From NCBI RefSeq assembly GCF_012849215.1, contig NZ_CP051682.1, forward strand, positions 1,178,001-1,242,000: a stretch of DNA of 64,000 nucleotides, written 5' to 3'. The notes beneath the pieces were generated by a model. That model worked only from the letters and a program-made list of their open reading frames with translations, had not been told where the DNA came from and did not search any database. Positions within the stretch are counted from its first letter, which is position 1. Each line of letters opens with the position of its first letter. This DNA comes from Mucilaginibacter robiniae (lineage in GTDB: Bacteria > Bacteroidota > Bacteroidia > Sphingobacteriales > Sphingobacteriaceae). Made by a program: the position numbers and the translations under genes. Positions 1 to 9,466 of the stretch are shown here, in pieces.

Positions 1-44
1 AGCAAGCTTTTGGTTTGTAAATAACAATCTACTTTAATAAAAAG

Positions 45-76
45 AGCGGCCAGCTGATGTTGGCCGCTTTTTTTAT
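45..76 (+). terminator. rho-independent terminator of an upstream, off-window gene
   Basis: Eight-base arms (agcggcca at 45-52, tggccgct at 61-68) enclose an 8-base loop and are followed by a run of T. The gene it ends lies before the window. Confidence 0.8.
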
Positions 77-532
77 TATGATTTTAATGTTGTTTATGTG
101 TAGTCCTTCGTGAGGGTGGGTCAAGTGTTTTATTTACGTTAATGGATGTACTTTCTTTTTTATCCAAAAAGAAAGGTACCAAAGAAAAGCTTGTGGCTAC
201 GTTATGTTGCTTTGTAAGACATTGCTAAAGCTACTTGGTGCTACTCGCAACATTCCTGATGCCGCAGAAGATATGGTATTTGTGGTTCTGTAGTTTGATA
301 CGCTGTCCACTTATACGTCATTGCGAGGAACGAAGCAATCTCTACACTGATAGGTATATAATAAAGATAGCCATCAATGAAGCAATAACATCATTGTGCT
401 CATTACTCAATAACCAGGTTGCCACGCCAACATTTGCAGTAACATTGCTCCTAACTTTCCCCAAACAGCTATCAAGACAATTCAAACAGTTGCCATTAGC
501 ACTATATGCCGCATAAGCAAAACACTACCCAT
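77..532. other. gene-free region with dispersed-repeat-like motifs
   Basis: No convincing gene. An open frame at 235-516 starts at a TTG, lacks any recognisable domain and runs through repeat-like DNA. Two stretches look like intergenic repeats rather than unique sequence: an A/G-rich motif near 150-195 and a GC-rich motif at 317-341 built around attgcgaggaacgaagcaat, which contains an imperfect inverted pair (attgc / gcaat). Confidence 0.5.
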
Positions 533-2092
533 CTATTTCATTTTATACAAATCCATCAATCTTAACAACACCCCATTCGTCCATCCAAAACCATCTTGCA
601 AAGGGTACTCGCCGCCACCGGCTTTGGCTTGCAGGTTTTGGGTGTCGTATTTTTCTAATAGCTTACCGGTTTGATTAAAAGTTTGCAAGTTTACTTTCAT
701 CCAACGCTGGGCAATAAGCTGGGATAAGCTATCTTGATGATAGTTTTGCAGCCCCACAATAGCCAGGTATTGTAATGGCGCCCATCCGTTAGGTTCATCC
801 CATTGTTGTCCGGTTTTACGCAACGTGGTAGCTACTCCTCCCGGCTGTACAAATCGCTTTTGCACCAAAGTTGCAATTTGTTGCGCCTGCTGCTGGGTAG
901 CCAAATTGAAAAACAATGGATAAGCAGTAGCTATGCTTAACTGTGTTGATTGCTTTTGTTGCACCCAATTATAATCGGTATAACATCCGGCTTTAACGTT
1001 CCAGCAATATTTTTGCAACGCGGCTTTTCGCAAAGCTGCTTTGTGATAATACAATGCCTCGAGCTTGGTTTGCTTACTCAGCTGGTATGATTTAGCAATC
1101 ACAGTTTCCAGATGATAAAGTAAACTATTCAAATCAATCGGTACAAAATCAATAGTTTGTATGGTTTGCAGGTGTTGTCCATCAGCCAGCCATCGGCTAC
1201 TAAAATCCCATCCTGATTCGGCTGCTGCTCTAAGATTTCGATAAAAATCAGGTAATTGTTTACCCAAATCACGTCCGGCTAATACATCCTCACGATAAGA
1301 TTCCTCCCGCGGCTGATTACTGGCATCCCAGTACCGGTTCAGCAAGCTAGCATCCGGCATACGCACTACGTGGTCAACTGCTTTTCCAAGCTTTAGCTTA
1401 GTACTACCTGCCATCCAATAATTGTATTCTTTTATTAGTTCAGGCCTATATTTTACCAATGCGGCATTTCCCTGATGCTTGGCTAGTATTTCAACCATCA
1501 ACGCAAAAAATGGAGGTTGTGAACGGCTTAGGTAATACGTACGGTTACCGTTAGGGATATGCCCGTATGTATCAATCAGGTAAGCAAAATTTTGAATGAT
1601 ATGTTCAATCAGCTTGTAACGGTGGCTATCTTCCAAGCCCAGCATAGTAAAATAAGAATCCCAATAATATACCTCCCTAAAACGACCACCAGGCACAATG
1701 TATGGGTGCGGCAATGGAATAAGGGAAGTGCCTTTTACAGTGTCGGCTACATGTTGCAAAACCGTCCAGAGTGTATCAATATGCTTGCGGATACCAGCGG
1801 ACACGTTGCTGCGGTAAGGTGTACTATTTTCGGCAGGAGCTTTGAAATTATCTTTTACGAATGCCGATATATTAAAGCTAGCTTTATCTTTCTGCTGCTG
1901 ATAAGCAGCCAATACTTCCTTAGCACTTCTTTTGGGCGATGCATCTACAAAAGTTTTACCATCGGGATAAACCTGTTGCATCTGCACAGCTTCAAACAAG
2001 CCGGGGTATAGCTGGGCAGGTGATTTGGGTTGTGCATAGCCATCCGCAACTACATAAAACACAAACAGGCATAAGCAATAAAATATTTTCAT
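533..2092 (-). CDS. treA: periplasmic alpha,alpha-trehalase (GH37)
   Basis: Hydrolyses trehalose to two glucose units, probably in the periplasm because residues 1-20 form a clear signal peptide ending in ADGYA. The first trehalase signature (PGGRFREVYYWDSY) lies at about residues 134-147 and the second (QWDEPNGWAP) near residue 428. Its 519 aa match the usual length of the family. The family is an (alpha/alpha)6 barrel with acidic catalytic residues. It stands alone, with no trehalose synthesis or transport genes next to it, so a scavenging role is an inference. The symbol follows the periplasmic enzyme of E. coli. Confidence 0.93.
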   Translation of the reverse strand: MKIFYCLCLFVFYVVADGYAQPKSPAQLYPGLFEAVQMQQVYPDGKTFVDASPKRSAKEVLAAYQQQKDKASFNISAFVKDNFKAPAENSTPYRSNVSAGIRKHIDTLWTVLQHVADTVKGTSLIPLPHPYIVPGGRFREVYYWDSYFTMLGLEDSHRYKLIEHIIQNFAYLIDTYGHIPNGNRTYYLSRSQPPFFALMVEILAKHQGNAALVKYRPELIKEYNYWMAGSTKLKLGKAVDHVVRMPDASLLNRYWDASNQPREESYREDVLAGRDLGKQLPDFYRNLRAAAESGWDFSSRWLADGQHLQTIQTIDFVPIDLNSLLYHLETVIAKSYQLSKQTKLEALYYHKAALRKAALQKYCWNVKAGCYTDYNWVQQKQSTQLSIATAYPLFFNLATQQQAQQIATLVQKRFVQPGGVATTLRKTGQQWDEPNGWAPLQYLAIVGLQNYHQDSLSQLIAQRWMKVNLQTFNQTGKLLEKYDTQNLQAKAGGGEYPLQDGFGWTNGVLLRLMDLYKMK

Positions 2093-2372
2093 AACAGTAC
2101 AAATATGTTTAAACCCTTGACTGCATAAATTGTCTGATGCAAGAACAAAAAAGTATTATTTTGACTGTATGTTGTTTTTATACCCCTATGCATTAATGCC
2201 CTAATAAAGCCCTGAAACCTTACTTTCACCAGATATAAATTTGATAACTACACGCTAACCTTTACTATTAGTGCGGCGTATAAGAAAGTCCTGCTTAATA
2301 AGTACGTTTGCGCTTATTAAAACTTTTAGGAATGAAACAAAGTTAGTTTTCATTCCGTACTAATTAAATATT

Positions 2373-2795
2373 ATGATGGATGCTGCTAAGCCTTTAAGTA
2401 TATTATTAATAGATGATGATGAAATTAACAACTTCATCTCCATAAAGCTGATTAAGAAAGCACTGGCTCATACCGAGATTAATGCTTGTTTAGACGGCAG
2501 CTATGCAATTGAGCAATTGTTGGATGTACAACGTAATAATCCTGACAATCTGCCCGACTATATTTTGCTGGACATTAACATGCCTATAATGAATGGCTGG
2601 GAGTTTTTGGACGAGTATAAACGTTTAGGTATTGACCCACTGGGCAAATCAAAAATATTTATTATATCATCTTCAGTTTTCAGTAATGATATCAACAAAG
2701 CTAAATCTTACCCACTGGTTAAAGATTTTATATCTAAACCTTTGAATGTGGATAAGATCAAAGAACTTTTTATTCTGGAAGATCAGGTTAAATAA
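2373..2795 (+). CDS. single-domain response regulator (CheY-like receiver)
   Basis: A receiver domain of 140 aa with no output domain. The acidic pocket is D14-D16 (IDDDEIN), the phospho-acceptor is D67 in LLDINMP, and a conserved lysine sits in ISKPLN near residue 122. Lone receivers of this type in Bacteroidota usually pass phosphate in phosphorelays or bind partner proteins. No histidine kinase is adjacent; the only one in the window is at 55.2 kb. The gene ends tail to tail with the MBL hydrolase, sharing 13 nt. ATG codons at 2373 and 2376 are both possible starts. Confidence 0.9.
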   Translation: MMDAAKPLSILLIDDDEINNFISIKLIKKALAHTEINACLDGSYAIEQLLDVQRNNPDNLPDYILLDINMPIMNGWEFLDEYKRLGIDPLGKSKIFIISSSVFSNDINKAKSYPLVKDFISKPLNVDKIKELFILEDQVK

Positions 2796-3559
2796 GGCGT
2801 TATTGTAAAAGCATCATTCATATAATTAACATGCCCTATAGTTATGCTTTTAGCATGATAAAACAGGCATATCCAGTTTTCGTGCGCTGCTTTCAAGCCA
2901 TACTCCTCACGCAGGTGCATAGCTTTGCGGCCATCAAAATCATACTTGGCGGCAAACTTACGCTGTAGCTGCTCCGGCTCCGGAAGTTCGTCTCCACCAA
3001 AAAACACCCGCTGCTCACCTTCTTGCAGCCAAAACACCTGATGATATTGGGTATGCCCACCCGATAGTTCAAAATGAATACCCGGCTGTAACTCACCCGA
3101 ACCTTCCACAAATGTAATTTTTGCCTTTTGCTGCAAAGTTTCAAATATAGGTTTACGGTACGATGTTGATTTACCCGATAAGGCATAATCCCATTCTCCG
3201 CGTTGTATAACATGCGTAGCCTGCGGAAAGCTAGGCTCCAGTTTACCGTTACGTTCAGTTACCAAGCCACCAGTATGGTCATAATGCAAATGCGATAGTA
3301 GTACCAAAGTCACTTCACTGGGGGCAAAGCCAGCTTCACGTATATGTTGATGCAGCAGTAATTCACCCTGTTTATCTTTAAAACCTAACCCAGCATCCAG
3401 TACTATCAGGTCACGCTCTGTTTTAATTAAAAAAGGATTCACGTGAATAAATAGAGAACCTGGGCGATCTTTGGCGTTATCTGTCTTAGGATCAAAGGGT
3501 ACAAACTTTTTAGTAGCGTCAACCGAGTAAGAGCCTTCGCCTAATGCAAAAATTTCCAT
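2783..3559 (-). CDS. MBL-fold metallo-hydrolase
   Basis: Metallo-beta-lactamase fold hydrolase of 258 aa with the metal-binding motif HLHYDHTGG (H90, H92, D94, H95) and further ligands suggested by SGGHTQYHQ and GGDE. It has no signal peptide, so is probably cytoplasmic. The substrate cannot be told from sequence; lactonase-like and glyoxalase-like members share this layout. It is divergent from recJ, and its 3' end overlaps the receiver gene by 13 nt. Confidence 0.85.
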   Translation of the reverse strand: MEIFALGEGSYSVDATKKFVPFDPKTDNAKDRPGSLFIHVNPFLIKTERDLIVLDAGLGFKDKQGELLLHQHIREAGFAPSEVTLVLLSHLHYDHTGGLVTERNGKLEPSFPQATHVIQRGEWDYALSGKSTSYRKPIFETLQQKAKITFVEGSGELQPGIHFELSGGHTQYHQVFWLQEGEQRVFFGGDELPEPEQLQRKFAAKYDFDGRKAMHLREEYGLKAAHENWICLFYHAKSITIGHVNYMNDAFTITPYLT

Positions 3560-3591
3560 AGAAATTAGGGTATGTGTATTTTTAAGAAACG

Positions 3592-3599
3592 TACTTTTG
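3592..3599 (+). promoter_or_regulatory. Bacteroidota -7 box for recJ
   Basis: tacttttg matches TAnnTTTG, 50 nt before the recJ ATG. I see no clear -33 TTG at the right distance. Confidence 0.4.
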
Positions 3600-3648
3600 T
3601 TAGATAATTAACCCCGTAATTATATTTACGGTTTCAAATTACAAAAAT

Positions 3649-5346
3649 ATGCAAAAACGGTGGACCTTACAGCCCGGCCCTGATCAAGCGGCCATTCAAG
3701 CCTTGGCTGCCGAACTGCACATTGATGAAATCTTAAGTCGATTGCTGCTACTTCGCGGCGTTCATACCTTTCAGGAAGCTAAGGATTTTTTTAGATCTGA
3801 TTTGCGCCACCTGCCCGATCCATTCCTAATGCAGGGTATGGAAGAAGCTGTTTTGCGTATTGAACAAGCTATAGCTACCCAGGAAAGAATATTGATTTAC
3901 GGTGATTATGATGTAGATGGTACCACGGCAGTTGCTTTGGTTTACAGCTTTTTTAAAAAGTTGTACCCACATATAGCCTATTACATACCCGACCGTTATC
4001 GCGAAGGCTATGGTATATCTACCCAGGGTATTGATTATGCTGCGGATAATGGCTACAGCCTAATTATAGCTTTAGATTGCGGCATTAAAGCGACTGATAA
4101 GATAGAATACGCCAATAGCCTCAACATTGATTTCATTATTGGCGACCACCACATGCCCGGCCGTGAACTGCCAGCAGCTGTGGCTGTACTGGACCCTAAA
4201 CGACTGGATTGTACCTATCCTTACAAAGAGCTATCAGGTTGTGGTATTGGTTTTAAGCTGATACAGGCTTATGCACAAAAGAATGATTTGCTTTTTGAAG
4301 AAGTAACCCAATATCTGGATTTAGCTGCCATTAGTATAGCTTGTGATATTGTACATATTACTGGCGAAAACCGTATACTGGCTGCATACGGTTTACAAAA
4401 ATTGAATACCGACCCTGGCACTGGCATTAAAACACTGATGGAAATAGCTGGTAAAACCGCTAATTACACCATTGCCGATATTGTATTTTTGTTAGGTCCG
4501 CGTATTAATGCAGCCGGACGGATTGATGATGCCAAACACTCCGTACAGTTACTGATTGCTGAAGATATTGACATGGCCCGTGAAAAAGGCTTACTTATCA
4601 GTCAAAAAAATACCGAACGCAAAGAGCACGATTTAGCAATTACTGATGAGGCGCTAAGCATGATTGCCAATGATGTGCGAGGACTAGACCGAAAATCTAC
4701 CGTAGTATTTAGCGAACGCTGGCACAAAGGTGTTATTGGTATTGTGGCTTCGCGGCTAACCGAAAAATATTATCGTCCTACAGTGGTGCTTACCCGATCT
4801 AACGGGCATGTAGCTGGTTCAGCGCGTTCGGTAGTAGGTTTTGATTTGTACGAGGCTTTATGTGAATGCAGCGACTTGCTTATCCAGTTTGGCGGGCATA
4901 AATATGCTGCGGGTCTTACCTTGCAACCTGAACAGGTAGAAGCTTTTACTCACCGGTTTGAAGAAGTAGTAAGCGCTAGCATCACCGAGCAGCAGCAAAT
5001 ACAGGAAATACCGATTGATGCCTTATTAGACCTGAAACAAATTACGCCCAAGTTTTTTAGGGTACTGAATCAATTTGCGCCTTTTGGCCCCGAAAACATG
5101 GCGCCGGTTTTTATAACCAAAGGTGTACAGGCTTACGGCGGGGTTAATTTGGTAGGCAACAACCATATCAAAATGTCGGTTTACCAACCTGATTCTACCT
5201 GGTTTGATTGTATTGCATTTAACCAAGGCGAATGCCTCGACCAAATACGCCAAGGTAAACCTTTTGATATTTGCTATACTATCGAAGAAAACATTTGGCG
5301 CGACAAACGCTCCATACAATTAAATATTAAAGGAATACGTTGTTAA
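3649..5346 (+). CDS. recJ: single-stranded-DNA-specific exonuclease RecJ
   Basis: 5'-3' exonuclease on single-stranded DNA, used in recombination, base excision and mismatch repair. The DHH phosphoesterase core is visible: GDYDVDGTTA at about residues 85-94, ALDCG near 141-145 and the DHH triad (GDHHMPG) at 166-168. The DHHA1 motif GGHKYAAG follows near residue 420, then a C-terminal OB-like domain. At 565 aa it has the normal length. It is transcribed away from the MBL gene, probably from the box at 3592. Confidence 0.96.
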   Translation: MQKRWTLQPGPDQAAIQALAAELHIDEILSRLLLLRGVHTFQEAKDFFRSDLRHLPDPFLMQGMEEAVLRIEQAIATQERILIYGDYDVDGTTAVALVYSFFKKLYPHIAYYIPDRYREGYGISTQGIDYAADNGYSLIIALDCGIKATDKIEYANSLNIDFIIGDHHMPGRELPAAVAVLDPKRLDCTYPYKELSGCGIGFKLIQAYAQKNDLLFEEVTQYLDLAAISIACDIVHITGENRILAAYGLQKLNTDPGTGIKTLMEIAGKTANYTIADIVFLLGPRINAAGRIDDAKHSVQLLIAEDIDMAREKGLLISQKNTERKEHDLAITDEALSMIANDVRGLDRKSTVVFSERWHKGVIGIVASRLTEKYYRPTVVLTRSNGHVAGSARSVVGFDLYEALCECSDLLIQFGGHKYAAGLTLQPEQVEAFTHRFEEVVSASITEQQQIQEIPIDALLDLKQITPKFFRVLNQFAPFGPENMAPVFITKGVQAYGGVNLVGNNHIKMSVYQPDSTWFDCIAFNQGECLDQIRQGKPFDICYTIEENIWRDKRSIQLNIKGIRC

Positions 5347-5451
5347 TAGGCTTCGGGTTGCGCGTTTTTAGTTGCGGGAATAGCTATTCTAATCATATTT
5401 CCTGCCTAACAAGGCGCGCAAATCGAACCCATGACCCGAAACTTAAAAGAA

Positions 5452-6189
5452 ATGAATCTACGTGCCGATCATCTGGTAAAAAAATACAAGCAGCGTACAG
5501 TGGTGAATGATGTATCATTCAACGTATCGCAGGGTGAAATTGTAGGTTTGCTGGGGCCTAATGGTGCTGGTAAAACCACCTCGTTTTACATGATTGTAGG
5601 CTTGATTAAACCTAACGAAGGCCAAATATACTTAGATGATGAAGAAATTACCGGTGATGCCATGTACCGCCGTGCGCAAAAAGGCATTGGCTATTTAGCA
5701 CAGGAAGCTTCGGTTTTCCGGAAGCTTTCGGTAGAAGATAATATTAAAGCTGTGCTGGAGATGGGCACTATACCCAGAGATAAGCAAAAAGACAAACTGG
5801 AAGAATTAATCGACGAATTCAGTTTGCATAAAGTACGCAAAAACCGTGGTGACTTGCTTTCTGGTGGCGAACGCCGACGTACCGAGATTGCCCGCGCCTT
5901 GGCTGCGGAACCTAATTTTATTTTGCTGGATGAACCTTTTGCCGGTGTTGACCCTATTGCGGTAGAAGAAATTCAAAGCATGGTGGCCAAGTTGCGCCAT
6001 CGTAATATTGGCATTTTGATTACCGATCACAACGTGCAGGAAACTCTTTCTATTACCGACAGGGCTTATTTATTGTTTGAAGGTAAGATATTGGAATCGG
6101 GTGTGCCAGAAGTGCTGGCAGCGAACGAAATGGTACGCAAAGTGTACTTGGGTGCCAATTTTGTATTGAAACGAAAAACATTTATTTAA
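5452..6189 (+). CDS. lptB: LPS export ABC transporter ATP-binding protein LptB
   Basis: ATPase that powers LptFG to extract lipopolysaccharide from the inner membrane. Counting from the ATG at 5452, Walker A is GPNGAGKTT (35-43), the ABC signature is LSGGERRR (about 138) and Walker B is ILLDEPFAG (about 159). There are no membrane segments. I chose 5452 because the protein then begins [12 protein letters not shown], like typical LptB; an in-frame ATG at 5431 would add seven residues. The GH3-family gene begins 18 nt downstream, so the two are probably co-transcribed. Confidence 0.93.
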   Translation: MNLRADHLVKKYKQRTVVNDVSFNVSQGEIVGLLGPNGAGKTTSFYMIVGLIKPNEGQIYLDDEEITGDAMYRRAQKGIGYLAQEASVFRKLSVEDNIKAVLEMGTIPRDKQKDKLEELIDEFSLHKVRKNRGDLLSGGERRRTEIARALAAEPNFILLDEPFAGVDPIAVEEIQSMVAKLRHRNIGILITDHNVQETLSITDRAYLLFEGKILESGVPEVLAANEMVRKVYLGANFVLKRKTFI

Positions 6190-6207
6190 TTTCGTCGTCA
6201 CTACCGC

Positions 6208-7719
6208 ATGACGATTATTAATTCCGTATTTACGTGGTTCATGAAAAAGCGCATTCATCAGATTGAGCTTTTCATGAAATACCCAAATGAGGTACAACAG
6301 GAGTGGTTTAACAGCCTTATTTCTGATGCTGAAAATACGGAATGGGGCAAAAAACATCATTACAAAAGTATAGAGAGTGTTGACCAGTTTAAGCAGCGTG
6401 TACCCCTGCAAAACTATGATACGTTAAAGCCCTACATTGAACGGATGCTGCAAGGCGAACAAAATGTACTCTGGCCTTCCGAGATACGTTGGTTTGCCAA
6501 ATCGTCGGGTACTACGAATGACCGGAGCAAGTTTATTCCGGTAAGTGAAGAAGCTTTAGAAGAATGCCATTTTAAAGGTGGTAAAGATTTACTTACCATC
6601 TATTTCAATAACCGACCTGATGCTAAGCTATTTACCGGCAAGAGCTTAACCTTGGGCGGAAGCCATCAGATCGGGCAGTTAAATGCCGATATATCTTTCG
6701 GCGACCTATCGGCAGTAATTATGAAAAATCTACCTTTATGGGCTGAGTTTCATCGTACACCCGATTTGGACATTGCCTTATTGGAAAACTTTGAGGAAAA
6801 AATTGAGAAAATGGCCTATGCCACTAAAGATGTAAATGTAACCGGTCTTAGTGGCGTACCTACCTGGAACTTATTACTATTTAAGCGTATACTGGAAATT
6901 ACCGGCAAAGAAAATTTGCTGGAAGTATGGCCTAATTTGGAATTATACTACCATGGCGCTGTTAGCTTCACACCCTATCGCGAACAGTTTAAAAAACTCA
7001 TCCCCAAAGATGATATGTACTACCTGGAAACCTACAACGCCTCAGAAGGTTTTTTTGGTATTCAAGACTTGGAACAACCCGGCGAGTTGCTATTGATGCT
7101 GGACTATGGCGTTTTCTACGAGTTTTTACCCATCGAAAACTTAAACGATGAAAACCCGGCCACACTGATGCTGCATGAGGTAGAACTAAATAAAAATTAC
7201 GCTCTGGTAATTAGCACCAACGCGGGTTTGTGGCGGTATTTGATTGGCGACACCATCCGCTTTACTTCACTTTATCCCTACCGTATACAAATTACCGGTC
7301 GTACCAAGCACTATATTAATGCATTTGGTGAAGAAGTAATTATAGATAATGCCGAACGTGCATTGCAAGAAGCCTGTAGGCAAACTAATGCCATTATACG
7401 CGACTACACCGCCGCACCGGTTTACTTTACTGACAACAAAGGCGGTGGCCACGAATGGATTATTGAGTTTGAGAAGAGACCTGTCGAATTTGATCGCTTT
7501 GTAGATTTGCTGGATGAAACCTTACGTAAAGTAAATTCGGACTATGACGCTAAACGGTTTAAAGATATGGCTTTGCACCGCCCCAAAGTACATCCGGCTC
7601 CCGAAGGTACTTTTGTGCAATGGATGAAACAGCGTGGAAAAATGGGCGGTCAGCATAAAGTACCCCGTTTGGCCAATAACCGGGAGTATGTAGATAGCAT
7701 TTTACAAATGATGAATTAA
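6208..7719 (+). CDS. GH3 auxin-responsive promoter family protein (acyl-adenylate fold)
   Basis: A 503-aa member of the GH3 family, which in plants adenylates carboxylic acids and joins them to amino acids. The ATP-binding region is seen in WFAKSSGTTNDRSKFIPVS (about residues 96-114), and later family features are YNASEGFF and WRYLIGDTI. The bacterial homologues have no settled function. Its place 18 nt after lptB is compatible with an envelope or lipid acyl-transfer role, but that is inference. No signal peptide is present. Confidence 0.88.
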   Translation: MTIINSVFTWFMKKRIHQIELFMKYPNEVQQEWFNSLISDAENTEWGKKHHYKSIESVDQFKQRVPLQNYDTLKPYIERMLQGEQNVLWPSEIRWFAKSSGTTNDRSKFIPVSEEALEECHFKGGKDLLTIYFNNRPDAKLFTGKSLTLGGSHQIGQLNADISFGDLSAVIMKNLPLWAEFHRTPDLDIALLENFEEKIEKMAYATKDVNVTGLSGVPTWNLLLFKRILEITGKENLLEVWPNLELYYHGAVSFTPYREQFKKLIPKDDMYYLETYNASEGFFGIQDLEQPGELLLMLDYGVFYEFLPIENLNDENPATLMLHEVELNKNYALVISTNAGLWRYLIGDTIRFTSLYPYRIQITGRTKHYINAFGEEVIIDNAERALQEACRQTNAIIRDYTAAPVYFTDNKGGGHEWIIEFEKRPVEFDRFVDLLDETLRKVNSDYDAKRFKDMALHRPKVHPAPEGTFVQWMKQRGKMGGQHKVPRLANNREYVDSILQMMN

Positions 7720-7841
7720 AAATTCAGTAGCTAAAAAGTAGCATATATTATCCCTCACCAACAACTAAAAGCGTCAAATTAACATTCTCTTTACTGTAAC
7801 AAAGTAGAGTGCCAACTATCTAAACCTAAAAAAATACATCC

Positions 7842-8171
7842 ATGAATACTTCATTGATTACTACCAGCACCGGTTTAGAAGGTTATCGCGTCATTAAGCA
7901 TTTAGGTGTTGTTCGGGGTATTACCGTACGTAGCCGTAGTGCGTTAGGCAACTTTGCCGGTGGGTTACAGTCCTTTTTTGGCGGCCGTTTGTCTATCTAC
8001 GTAGAACTTTGTGAAAAAGCCCGCGAAGAAGCTTATCAGCTCCTTATTCAACATGCTCAAGCATTGGGAGCAAACGCCATTATTAATGTACGCTATGATG
8101 CCAACGAAGTAATGCCGGGTATTACCGAGGTATTAGCTTACGGCACAGCCGTAGTGGTTGAACAAGCTTAA
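7842..8171 (+). CDS. YbjQ/DUF74 family protein
   Basis: A 109-aa protein with the features of the YbjQ (putative heavy-metal-binding, DUF74) family: a start rich in T/S, GYRVIKHLGVVRGITVRSRS, then a helix with the family pattern AREEAYQLLIQHAQALGANA followed by IINVRYDAN. Members are small pentameric proteins of unknown function. It is a single gene, convergent with the ATP-grasp gene. Confidence 0.88.
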   Translation: MNTSLITTSTGLEGYRVIKHLGVVRGITVRSRSALGNFAGGLQSFFGGRLSIYVELCEKAREEAYQLLIQHAQALGANAIINVRYDANEVMPGITEVLAYGTAVVVEQA

Positions 8172-8213
8172 TATTTTAAATATTCTACAAAAATATTTTT
8201 AACTAATTTATTT

Positions 8214-8251
8214 CATCAGGCTGGATATCCTTAAAACATCCAAGCCTGATG
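8214..8251. terminator. hairpin between convergent ybjQ-like and ATP-grasp genes
   Basis: Arms catcaggctggat and atccaagcctgatg form a stem with one bulged base. The right arm lies within the last codons of the ATP-grasp gene (stop at 8231-8233). No strong T run follows, so termination is only likely. Confidence 0.45.
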
Positions 8252-9286
8252 AAGCATGTTCACTAATAAATCAGCAAAGCTCCAACCGATTTTTCGGGCA
8301 GCCAATGCCGTTAAACTATCTTGATCCCGACGGTGATGCCTTGATGGACCAGTCATATTCGGCTTCATATTTAAATCAAATAAGAAGTATTGGCCTTGAG
8401 CATTAGCCCGACAATCAATCCGAATGGGAGCTTTCAAATCAACCAACGCCGAAGCGGTCTCACACTGCCGATACAACTGCTGAATAGTATTTGAGGCTTC
8501 CTCCTCATCACTCAACACGCTACTATTATGTACAACAGCAACGGTACCATTGTAAGGAGCAACGCCATTTTGATGATTAAAGCGGATAACACCCGGCAAA
8601 CACCAAGGTGTTTGCTGATGTAAACTTTGCCCATTAACCACATAATTACCTGCCGGCATAACGGTAATGGTAATTTCTTGTCCGGGTAAATATTCTTCTA
8701 CGTAAACTTCGGTACCAAAACGGTCTTCTGCAAACATCTGCGTTAATACCGTTTCATATTCAGTTGCGGTATGTATTAGGGTTACGCCTTCGCTGCCCCT
8801 ACCCCGAATAGGTTTGGCAACTACCGGGAACTCGATGTTAAGCTTAACTTCTTTAAATAGATGGTAGTTAACTAACTCTGCTTTAGGGATAGGAAGCCCA
8901 TGCTGCTTCAGCAGGTTATTGGTGTACCACTTATCATCATAACGTTCTACCGCTGATGGCAGTTGCCCTACCAGCCATACATCCTTAAAATTTTCTATAG
9001 GATGACCTTGATAAAGTACGGTATTTAGCCAAAGGCAATTGGCACCAGCGCTTATAGCCTGCTCAATACCTTTATGCGTATCAGGAAACACCCAATCTAA
9101 ATCGGTATTTGTATCAGGATGATTAACTGGTGTAATAATATTTACCTGATGCTGCTTCAAAGTATAAGCAATATCAGCCCCACTATCTGAATAACCACCG
9201 GGTTTCATCGGCTTTCGTATGCCGTTTTGTACAGGCGGCTGTTGCGCCTGGTATAGAACTGCTACCTTTAAAGACTTATCTTCCAT
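8231..9286 (-). CDS. ATP-grasp ligase, D-alanine-D-alanine ligase-like
   Basis: An ATP-grasp enzyme of about 351 aa. The central motifs fit: FPVVAKPIRGRGSEGVTLI (ATP-binding glycine loop), VEEYLPGQEITITVMP and IDCRANAQGQYFLFDLNMKP (metal-binding acid and Asn). The family joins a carboxylate to an amine or thiol using ATP. It is not a clear Ddl, so it could act on a different peptide or amino acid. The start at 9286 gives MEDKSLKVAVLY, the normal beginning of the fold; an upstream in-frame start at 9397 would add 37 residues with no family character. Confidence 0.75.
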   Translation of the reverse strand: MEDKSLKVAVLYQAQQPPVQNGIRKPMKPGGYSDSGADIAYTLKQHQVNIITPVNHPDTNTDLDWVFPDTHKGIEQAISAGANCLWLNTVLYQGHPIENFKDVWLVGQLPSAVERYDDKWYTNNLLKQHGLPIPKAELVNYHLFKEVKLNIEFPVVAKPIRGRGSEGVTLIHTATEYETVLTQMFAEDRFGTEVYVEEYLPGQEITITVMPAGNYVVNGQSLHQQTPWCLPGVIRFNHQNGVAPYNGTVAVVHNSSVLSDEEEASNTIQQLYRQCETASALVDLKAPIRIDCRANAQGQYFLFDLNMKPNMTGPSRHHRRDQDSLTALAARKIGWSFADLLVNMLHQAWMF

Positions 9287-9466
9287 AACCTCATGATTTG
9301 TAAAAGCAAAATCTAATCTGCTAAGCTTATACCACAATTCATTAATGGTGTATAGCTTAGTTTTGTTTAAACAAACATGAGTATTGAAAACTTGCAAAGA
9401 TTGAGAGCCTTTTAAATCCTATACCGAACAGCCATTTACAAACTTAAACACGTTGCTTATATTTAC

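Noticed and set aside
235..516. 93-aa open frame at the window start
   Set aside because: TTG start, no domain, and it reads through repeat-like DNA.
1559..2011. 150-aa open frame opposite the trehalase gene
   Set aside because: Overlaps the signature region of the GH37 enzyme and has no protein features of its own.
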